Assembly (NCBI GenBank): GCA_018136815.1
Contig: CM030931.1
Span: 6,778,399 to 6,842,398, forward strand
Length of the DNA stretch: 64,000 nucleotides
Direction of reading: 5' to 3'
From: Isochrysis galbana
Taxonomy: Eukaryota; Haptophyta; Isochrysidales; Isochrysidaceae
Positions 54,201 to 61,647 of this stretch are shown here, one piece after another. Every line of letters begins with the position of its first letter. The first letter of the stretch is position 1. Under the pieces are notes generated by a model that did no database searches, had not been told where the DNA came from, and was given only the letters and a program-made list of their open reading frames with translations. Position numbers and translations under genes: made by a program.

Positions 54201-54456
54201 GGCGGTAGGCGGCCTCGCCAGCAGCTGATTCGCGCATCAAGTAAGTGTACACGTTGCCCTTGAGGGTGGCGATCTCAGCGGTGGACGCAAGTGCCTCTGC
54301 AGCCTCGAGATGGGCGAGCGCACCGCTGGCGTCTCCAGCCCGAGCCAGCTGCTTTGCCTCGAGGACGAGCTGTGCTACGTCGGGCTGTGCTGCTGACGCG
54401 TGCAGCCCCAGCAGGCAGAGAGCCAGCCTCATGCAGGGGGAGTGGCGAGCGCCCAT
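51231..54456 (-). CDS. Secreted TPR / beta-helix / prolyl 4-hydroxylase-like fusion
   Basis: Exons on the minus strand are 54456-52319 and 52110-51231 (1,005 residues), joined at SLFFA-G-ELAESELCY in the middle of a TPR. The start MGARHSPCMRLALCLLG gives a signal peptide, with likely cleavage after ASAA. Order: TPR repeats about 30-230; a Cys-containing parallel beta-helix-like region about 300-530 with repeated short strands (ADSVFERNRATFGSGGAIAA, SLRRTEFRRNSASWRGGALS); further TPRs about 560-740; then a 2-oxoglutarate/Fe(II) dioxygenase domain about 780-975. The iron ligands are His901 and Asp903 (THADQG) and His950 (VQHGG), and Arg960 (GVRYIIVLF) should bind 2-oxoglutarate. It probably hydroxylates prolines in the secretory pathway, as prolyl 4-hydroxylases do. 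The central beta-helix is unusual and may bind substrate. Confidence 0.8.
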
Positions 54457-54885
54457 CGCGGCGATGAGTCTGACGCACGCTGTGGCCTTGAGAGGTAGTT
54501 GAGGTGGGGGGAGATCGAGGAGAAATGAGAAGGAGGAGGGAAGGAGGGGGCGAGCGAGGGAGGGAGGGGGCCGGGGGAGGGGGGGGGGGGGGGCAAGCAA
54601 GAGAGGGTAGTGCACGGGTGCGTCGGGCGGGGGAGGCGGGAGAGCTCTCCCTGAGCGCGCGAGAGCCACCAAGAGTTTGAGAAGAAGAGAGAGGGAGATA
54701 GAGAGCAGAGAGAGAAGTTGTTGATAGAGTGCTAGAGTAGAGGAGTAGCGAGTAGTTTACTCGGTGCTCACCCAATTAGCATCCTTGTCCCCATTTTTGT
54801 TTTTAGTCCCTGGTAGCCCTATCTAGTGTTCGAGGACAGACAGACAGCCTTAGCCACGCCCATAGGATAGCTGTAGGCCACTAGC
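54457..54885. other. 5' flank of fusion gene, polypyrimidine on coding strand
   Basis: A G/GA-rich plus strand (a G run near 54580-54594) reads as CT/C-rich on the coding strand just before the start. Probable promoter and leader. Confidence 0.4.
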
Positions 54886-55412
54886 GAAAAAAAAAACATC
54901 TGAAGATTCAGGCTACTACCGCTAGCCATAAAGGACCACGCACTCACGGTACGGACTCACGCCATCGCCTATACCCCAGAACACTCACTCCCTTTACACT
55001 AACCACCTTCATTCTTCATTCCTTTGTCTTTGGTATCGGGGGGGGGGGGGGGGGGGCGTGCACTACGAAGGGCCAAGCGCAAGGGGCGGGCTGGGACAGA
55101 CCTGTTGTTGGGTGTTCCTGTGGCTGTGGCGGACAAACGAAAATCGCCTTCTGAGCTATCTTATTCCCCGGGATGCGGGATGTCTCGGCCCCCGCCCTTC
55201 GGCTCTTCTTCACCTGCTGCCGCACTTTCGCGGTGTCTGCATGCCGCGCGGGGCGTCCTCCCGTTGATATATCGCATATGGGCTGTGATCGTACCTATTC
55301 GCAAGCCAGGTCTTGCCGTTTTTTGTCGTTCTTTTCCCGTCGTTCTCTTCGTTCTCCTACGGGCGTGTGCTGCCTGCGCGCGCCATGGCCCCCTTCTGCG
55401 GGGGGCCTCGGG
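54886..55412 (+). repeat. Dispersed repeat R1, subfamily B, long copy
   Basis: Starts with a run of A and CATCTGAAGATTCAGGCTAC, contains a G run of about 20 (55038-55057), and ends CGCGCGCCATGGCCCCCTTC plus a short G/C stretch, followed at once by GGGTTAGGGTTAGG. It is an end-to-end match to the minus strand of 49715-50235. Confidence 0.78.
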
Positions 55413-55742
55413 GTTAGGGTTAGGATTAGCGAAAAATACCGAATTTCAGCGAAAAATACCGTCGAATACCGCCATGTACCAATAAGTAGATAAAAACAAT
55501 CTAGTATCCAGCGACCAGCGAAAAACTTCAAAGTCGCGTTCCGTCAAAAAAGAGGGCGAGGTGGTTTTGTTTTCATTCAGACTGTTATGTTAGTACAGGC
55601 GCAAGGACGCGGCGCGTGCGCATAGCAACTTTTTCCCCACGGAGCTGACGTTATGTACGAAAACGCTAAGCGGACACAAAACACCATTTCACTACAGACG
55701 CCCCTTCCTCCAGACACCTGAGCACAGACACTTCGGCCTGGT
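55413..55742. repeat. Two telomere-type hexamers and a repeat fragment
   Basis: GGTTAGGGTTAGG abuts the R1 copy. From 55534 (TCGCGTTCCGTCAAAA) to about 55690 the sequence resembles the start of the repeat region at 40804. Confidence 0.45.
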
Positions 55743-56021
55743 TCATGTCGGCGCTCTCTTTTGACCGTTTGCTCTGCCGTCTGCCGTCTCGTGTCGCGGT
55801 TTGCGCATCAGCACGGAGGCACCTACTCCATCGGTGCGGAAGCTGAAGTCGAAGAGGTGGCGCTGGTGCACTCCAGCGTTCTTGAGGTCAATAACACGCG
55901 CAAAGAGCTCCGCTTTCTCGTCGACCATCTCATTCTTCTTGCGCCGTTTGCGCACATGCACTGTCATCGCTTCTGACTTCTCGAGAGGGAGTACGCTTGC
56001 AGAAGGCACATGGCACGGCAC
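55743..56021 (-). pseudogene. Fragment resembling a Fanzor (TnpB-like) nuclease
   Basis: A 92-residue frame with a short motif, DFSFRTDGVGASVLMRKP, preceded by a helical Lys/Glu-rich stretch (VDEKAELFARVIDL). TDGVSxSV-type motifs of this kind are characteristic of the N-terminal wedge region of Fanzor and related TnpB proteins. Nothing like the RuvC core is present nearby, so at most it is a short remnant. It lies next to a TAGGGCGG-type element end (56090-56115), which fits the habit of Fanzor genes riding in DNA transposons. Identification is tentative. Confidence 0.3.
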
Positions 56022-56059
56022 CTAGGGTGTCGATACAGTTGCTTGCTGTTTTCGAGAGG

Positions 56060-56116
56060 CGAGAGGCCCCCCCCCATATAATTAGTACTTAAAAAGCCCT
56101 GTTTGACTACCGCCCT
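56060..56116 (-). mobile_element. Isolated TAGGGCGG-type transposon end
   Basis: The string from CCATATAATTAGTACTTAAA through AAGCCCTGTTTGAC to TACCGCCCTA matches the right end of the 2,285-bp element (17180-17218), with a three-base insertion (TAC). No matching left end was found, so the element is truncated or its partner has decayed. Confidence 0.5.
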
Positions 56117-56603
56117 AGGGGGAGCGGAAAGGGGAGTGGTTAGTGGGGCAAGAGCATCGTCTCTGGGTGCCCGGAAATAGGGAGAGTGTCTGGAATTTTG
56201 TAGTAGAAGGGACTCATAGTCCCCATGTGCCTTGGTGCTTAGTGTACGCTTAATTAGGTGTCCTCCGATCTCGTCCACTCGTTGCATCGCGCATCGCTAA
56301 GATCATGCTACACCTAGCCCTCGTCTCGCTACTCGGTATGGGCCTGCCTACGACTGCCCCACGCGCTCTACTCGAACAGAGAGATAGTAGCACGTAGGCA
56401 TCCTCAATCCTCAATCCTCAAGAGATTTTTTTACTAGGGTCAAACCGTGGCTCAGGCCAGACTCGAACACCGTTCTCCTCTCTCCTTTCTTCCTCCTTCC
56501 CTCTTCAATCAAGGGCTTTCAAATCTTTTTTTGGATCTCTCTCTCCCGTCCCTCTCCTCTCAGCGTGCGTGCGTGCCTCGGCTCGCCGTCGTCCACTTGG
56601 CGG
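56117..56603. other. 5' flank of serine acetyltransferase gene
   Basis: No separate gene is seen. The last 70 bases before the ATG are CT-rich on the coding strand. Confidence 0.4.
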
Positions 56604-57767
56604 ATGGCGGCGCCTCGCCTCTTCTGCCGCCGCATGGGCCACCACCTTCTGGGTGGCGAGCCGCCGGCGCCGCACGGAGTGCCGGTCTTCCAGGCTCTTC
56701 TCTCAATGGCTCGCGCCCACAGATTCGCCACCGACAGCGAGGTGCTCCTCGTCGCACGGCAGGTGTGGGAGCGCTGCCGCGAGGAGGCTGCCGAACACCT
56801 CCTTTCCTCTCCCGTCGGGCGCGGGATGGCGGATCGCGACGTGCTAGCGTATGATACGTACCCGGATGCTCTCGGCGCATACCTCGCGCGCAAACTCCAC
56901 ACGGCAGTCGCGGGGCCTTCTCATGCCACGCTGCCGTGGTCTGAAAACACTGAGTTCAAAGCCCTGCGCTCTGCAATGACGGAGATCCTGAGTACGCCAA
57001 CTACGACGCGTGCACTTATCGCTGACCTCGCGGTAGGTATATCTACTGATCCAGCGATTGAGATGCTGCTACAGCCGGTCTTCTTCCATAAGGGCCCTCT
57101 TGCGATCGCAACGTACAGATGCGCACATACGATGTGGCTCGAGGGCAATCGTGCGAGTGCCTTGATGTTGCATTCGGCCTCTGCAGATCTGTGGGGTGTG
57201 GACATTCATCCCGGGGCCACGCTTGGCGACGGTATCTACATTGATCACGCTACAGGTGTCGTCATTGGAGCGACTGCTGTCGTCGAGGATAACGTGGAGT
57301 TCATGCACGGGGTGACTCTAGGGTCAACGGGGCACAAGACTGCTCCTGGTGCAAAACGGCATCCAACGATACGGTCTCACACTACGTTTGGGTGCGGGTC
57401 CACTGTATTAGGCGACATCACAGTCGGCCAGGGCGCCACAATTGCTGCGCAGGCTGTAGTCACGCGGAATGTGCCATCAGGTGAGCCACTGAAGCAGATT
57501 TAGCAGATTGTAGGAGAATCAATGTGCACAATTCATGGCTGGGTTGGAGAGAAGAGGTAGATTTTAGTGGTAGTACAACACACACGCCCTTCTCTGACTC
57601 ATTGTGCCCGATCCACCTGCCTAGGGGCTGCGATCATTGGGGTCAACCACCTGCTGCGGGCAAAGGGCGTTGGCGATCCAGCAGAATGGAGCGAGCAACG
57701 TCTCTACATGCCTACACATCATAGAGATGCTTTTGCCGAGGCCGCCGGCATTGGTCAAGGAGTCTAG
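56604..57767 (+). CDS. Serine O-acetyltransferase
   Basis: Exons are 56604-57480 and 57625-57767 (339 residues), joined at VPS-G-AAIIGVNH. It transfers acetyl from acetyl-CoA to L-serine, giving O-acetylserine for cysteine synthesis. The N-terminal helical domain (WERCREEAAEHLL, DALGAYLARKL) and the left-handed beta-helix (GVDIHPGATLGDGIYIDHAT, GVVIGATAVV, HGVTLGSTG, GCGSTVLGDITVGQGATIAA) are both clear. The catalytic His of DHATGVVIG and the His of RHPTIRS are kept. Ser-to-acetyl chemistry should be intact, although the loop between them carries a short insertion (HKTAPGAK). The C-terminal tail (after GAAIIGVNHLLRAKG) differs from the usual GNPAR ending that docks cysteine synthase, so complex formation may be altered. 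No obvious plastid-targeting signal is seen. Confidence 0.88.
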
Positions 57768-58332
57768 CGAGGCCGCTGTCCACAAGAGCTGGGAAGACAG
57801 GGATTAGGAGCCTGTACACCACCACTTCTGGCTCGCATTACCCCCACTTTTTCTTGCTCCCCGTTTACATATCCCTGGGGTTAAGAGGGCTTGCTTTTGT
57901 GCATGCGGACTTCCCATTCGCCCACCTCTACTTCTTGTCCGGCGAACATTTGGGCTCTGGCCACTTAGAGATTTTGCCCAGTCTTTTGCTTCTTTCTTAG
58001 AATGTGTCTTGACAACTATCGTTAAAAAGATAGGGTTGTAGAGCGCAGAGCGCGCGCCGCTCCTCTCCCGCCGCGCCGACCGATCGGCTTGCATGGCAGA
58101 TGGCAGCGCCCCTGCGCCGCAGCCGGCATGCAGCGAGAGCGCGGACCGGCGTCCCCCCCCCCCCCCCCCCCCCCCCAGCCGCTCTCGCCGACAGCTGACC
58201 TAACTACCCCGCTGAGACTACTTCCTGAAAAAGTTGTTTCGTCAGCTACTCTTACTAGCTATAAGATCTAACACCCTTTTCCGCCGCGCTCGCAGCTGCG
58301 AATTGACCGGTGGACACCACCTATAATAATAA
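57768..58332. other. Intergenic with C run
   Basis: Nothing recognised apart from a C run of about 22 at 58153-58176. Probable 3' untranslated region at the left. Confidence 0.35.
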
Positions 58333-58560
58333 TCAATGTTACATCCTAGCCAACTCCACTATTTAATTTGATACAACGTTTCAGTCGCGTCAGTCCCGGA
58401 ATCTCGCCCTGCCTGGCGAGCCAGGTGTCCGAGTGATACCGGGGGGAGGGGGCACTGCTCCCTCCCCTCGCCGATATCTGTCCCCCCTCTAGTGCCACTA
58501 CTAGTGCACGCACGCACCGACCCTGCGCACCCCAGCGGGTCCTCTCCTCGAGGCCACGCG
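58333..58560 (-). mobile_element. Retroposon S2 family copy
   Basis: The plus strand reads ACATCCTAGCCAACTCCAC, then GCCTGGCGAGCCAGGTGTCC and a G-rich run, matching the left 150 bases of the insertion at 26317. The left flank is AT-rich (AATAATAATCAATG), consistent with a tail. Confidence 0.6.
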
Positions 58561-59278
58561 GAAGGGAGCGTGCCCGTAACCTAGGCGCTTATTTAGCGGC
58601 ACCAAAAGCAAACTTTTGGCAAACACAAAAAGACAGAGGCAATCGTGCAATGGGAGAAGAGACTCCTGATTCTTTAAAAAAAATAGAAGCACGAAGCGTA
58701 CAACAACTATAGCACAACTATACAAGTACAACTTTCTCCACCGAGGGACTCCTATCATCTGCATTTCAACACACATTCTCCAAAGACCAAGGACGTATCG
58801 CTGCACGGCGAATGCAGATATGGCGGTGGCGGTGACGCAGCGTGCCGGTTCTGCGGGAGAGCGCCCGAGTCATCTATGCACCTAGCGACGTGCAGTGAGA
58901 CAACTCCGACTCCGATCTTGTTGGGGGTAGATCGATCATCCTCGCACCTAGCAGCACAAAGACTTGCTTCTGCCATGCCACAGTTGCAACGTCCCGACCC
59001 GTCCACAAGATGTGCCTACGTATCTTGGCGTGGAGGCTCTGTGCAGAGCTTTTTGTGATTTCTGCTCACAGCTCCCATGGGGGTTTGCGTTGTTGTTGTT
59101 GGGTCCCGGCCGGCTCCTCGCGCGACGGCGCGACGATGGTACCGTGGCGATGTAGGGGACCCGGCCTGAAGGCCTTCCCTTAACACCCGCGAGATGTATG
59201 AAGTTTCTTGAAAATCCAGCCCCAGGAGTCACTCTACTTGTCCTCTGAAATTTTGTTCCCCGGTATCCCTTTTAGTCG
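58561..59278. other. Intergenic
   Basis: No supportable gene. A short internal duplication at 58870-58970 (CACCTAGC-GACGTGCAG / CACCTAGC-AGCACAAAG) encodes similar peptides on the minus strand but matches nothing I know. Confidence 0.3.
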
Positions 59279-61058
59279 TCAGACTTCCATGAGACGAATT
59301 ATGATTGGCGTTGCGCCATCCAAAAATCTCTGCCAAGCGTCCGCTTGTCCTGCGCTAGCAGCAGCCTCGCTGCTACTATCAAGCGAGAAGGCTGCCAGTA
59401 AGTGCTCCCATGCACTCTTCTGCTTGACTGGACGCGTGGGCGTGGGCGTATTCATGTTTTGATCGGGCGAGACGGATGACTGCCTCTCAGATGCAACCAT
59501 GGAGGTATTAGGCCTACTTGCCATGGCTGCGGATCCATCGACCTGGAGATCATCACATGTCACGCCGCCTACCGCCTGCACGCCAGGGAAATGCCCCGGC
59601 AAGGCTCTCGTGATACAAGATAGCAGAGCAGCCGCGTCTGAGCGGACGAGGCCCATCGCTCGAAGAGTGTCGGCAACGTCTGCCAGCATCACGAAGAGGT
59701 CCCGAAGCTCCCGAGGATACGAGAGTGAGCCACAAATCTCAACGACGCCCTTCAGCAATGGCCTCATACGTGAGGCGACACCGCGGATAAGCGGATCGAC
59801 CTCCGCCACTGGCCGATCTCGACCCAGGGCCGCTGGCAAGGCGGCGAGGACAGCTTGTTGCATAAGTGGCCATCCCAGGACAGCTGAAGCGCGCTGGTCA
59901 GCGAGTGAGGCTTTGATGGCACGCAAGCTTCTAACCATGCTGAAGTCCAAATCGAAGCCGGAGCTTGGCGAGGCCCAGTGCAAGAGTAGGGATGCAGCAA
60001 ATGTGTCCCAATCCGCATAGGCCAGCTGTTGGAGCCGGCGCTTCGACGCGTCAAATTGGTGATTCGCCAGGAAGAGTAGTCGCACATATTTTGAGGACAG
60101 GGACTGCGAGAGCATGAAATTTATGCTCATCTGCTTAACTAACCCCGGCTCGGCTCCCAGCCTATCCACCGAATCTTCTGTCTGCGCCAGCGTTTCCGAC
60201 GAGCTTGCCTTGGCGATCCCTTCTTCCTGCGCCCCCATTGCTTGCGCACTGGTCTGGGCGCTTTCCATCGAAAAGGCGCTCATACTCAAGCTGGCCGGAG
60301 GTTCGGTTGGCGTGAGGGACGGGGAGCAAATTGCAAAGGTACTAGAGCCATTCTGAATTCTGTTGTCAGCCTCGTCCCAGTCGTGCTCATACAGCCGCTG
60401 CAAATTATCGAATTGTCTTCGGCACGAGGCCGTTGTTACGTTCAGGCGGTCCGCTTGCGCCTCCAGCTGCCGTCGCAACTTTGAGGTCGGCCGTCGGCCC
60501 ACCATCTCACGCATCACCCGCGCATCAAATGTGTAGTAGGCATCAACAAGCGCACGGCGTTCAGTCTCGAGCATGGCAAACCATTTAGCCTGAGAGGCAA
60601 ACGCAGCCGGCTCATCCAGGCACGGTCGGAGCATTGCGAAGAGGCGATACTGCTCAGCTGTTTCTGAGAGGACGAGCTGATCCCACATCTCTTTAGCTTC
60701 CTCAGGCCGGAGAGACAGCGCCGCCTGCTGCTGGCGAACAACGCCTTCCGTAGCGCTAGCATGCGCCTCCGCCTTGGGGGAGGTGGGGGTGGGGTGGGGG
60801 ATAGGCACTTGCTTTGCGTCGCAGCGAAGCCGGGCAGGCAGGCGGGGCAAGGGGTGTATGGTGCAGATGGTGGCATGGACTGCGTGAGAGAAGAGGAGGG
60901 AGAGAGCGCACCGCATAGCTGGCTGTAAGCTCTCTAGCGGCCTCGGCGACCGAGTATCCCTCGAGCCAATAGGAGAGGGCAGCGGGGTCGACCGAGAGCG
61001 GTGAGGTGATGCACACGTCCAGCGTGTAGCTCGTAGTTTCGAGTGACGAGCGCTGCAT
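59279..61058 (-). CDS. FIBP: FIBP-like protein (acidic FGF intracellular-binding protein family)
   Basis: Exons on the minus strand are 61058-60912 and 60772-59279 (546 residues). The N-terminus (TLDVCITSPLSVDP, YWLEGYSVAEAARELT) aligns with the start of FIBP. The core shows RRALVDAYYTFDARVMREMV, the diagnostic ASCRRQFDNLQRLYEHDW, LSQSLSSKYVRLLFLANHQF, LQQLAYADWDTFAASLLLHW and the C-terminal DAWQRFLDGATPIIIRLM. FIBP is an intracellular helical protein known in animals as a partner of acidic FGF and in CCR4-type or growth-control contexts. It is ancient and its basic role is not settled. This copy is longer than the human one (about 360) because of a Ser/Ala/Glu-rich insert between the CRRQFDN and LSQSLSSKY blocks and another near the C-terminus. 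The single intron (139 bases) uses GTGCGC. The coding strand is GA-rich before the ATG. Confidence 0.85.
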
Positions 61059-61369
61059 CCCCTCGCCCTTCGACTGCGCCGCCCGCCCTCTCTCTTCACC
61101 CCTCTCTCCGCGTCTTTCCTTTTCTCCTCTCTCTTACCCTCCCCCCCCCCGGTATTCAGAGGAGTATGAGAAATTCTCCTCTCCCTGTTTTTCCTGTTCT
61201 CTTGTGAGCAAAACTCCCGCCTCCACCTCCCCATCCATCTCTCTCTCCCCTTTGCACCCGAGTCCCATCGTACTAGGAGTAAGGTCGCGTTCCGTCGAAT
61301 ATGGGACAGGCTCAAGTTGAGCCATCAAATGTCCATAGTCCGTTTACAATAATATGCGGAAAAGTATAA
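61059..61369. other. 5' flank of FIBP gene
   Basis: CT-rich on the plus strand (61085-61250), so GA-rich on the gene's coding strand. A partial TCGCGTTCCGTC motif lies at 61285-61296. Probable promoter. Confidence 0.4.
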
Positions 61370-61645
61370 ATGTTACCCCCCAGGAGCCAACGCCCCCCAG
61401 GAGCTCTCGGGGGCCCCCGAGAGCTATCGGGGGGGAAATTTTCTCCCGATCGCCAACAGCCCCACGAGAGCTACCGGGGGACCAAGAAAATCCCCCGAGA
61501 GCTATTGCTATTGGGAGATTTTGGCTCCCCCGGGGAGCTATCGCGTTTTAAGGTCGGCCCCTAGTAGCTATCGGGGGCGAAATAGCTATTGGAGGGAAAA
61601 CGACGGGCGCCAATGGCTATTGGGGGAAAACGACGGGCGCCGATA
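61370..61645 (+). repeat. Retroposon S2 5' part with AGCTATCGGGGG tandem motifs
   Basis: The first 190 bases match 48575-48740 closely. A degenerate motif AGCTATCGGGGG (or AGCTATTGGGGG) occurs at least eight times on one strand or the other. The right end has AAAACGACGGGCGCC twice. It abuts the hAT element. Confidence 0.65.
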
Positions 61646-61647
61646 GC

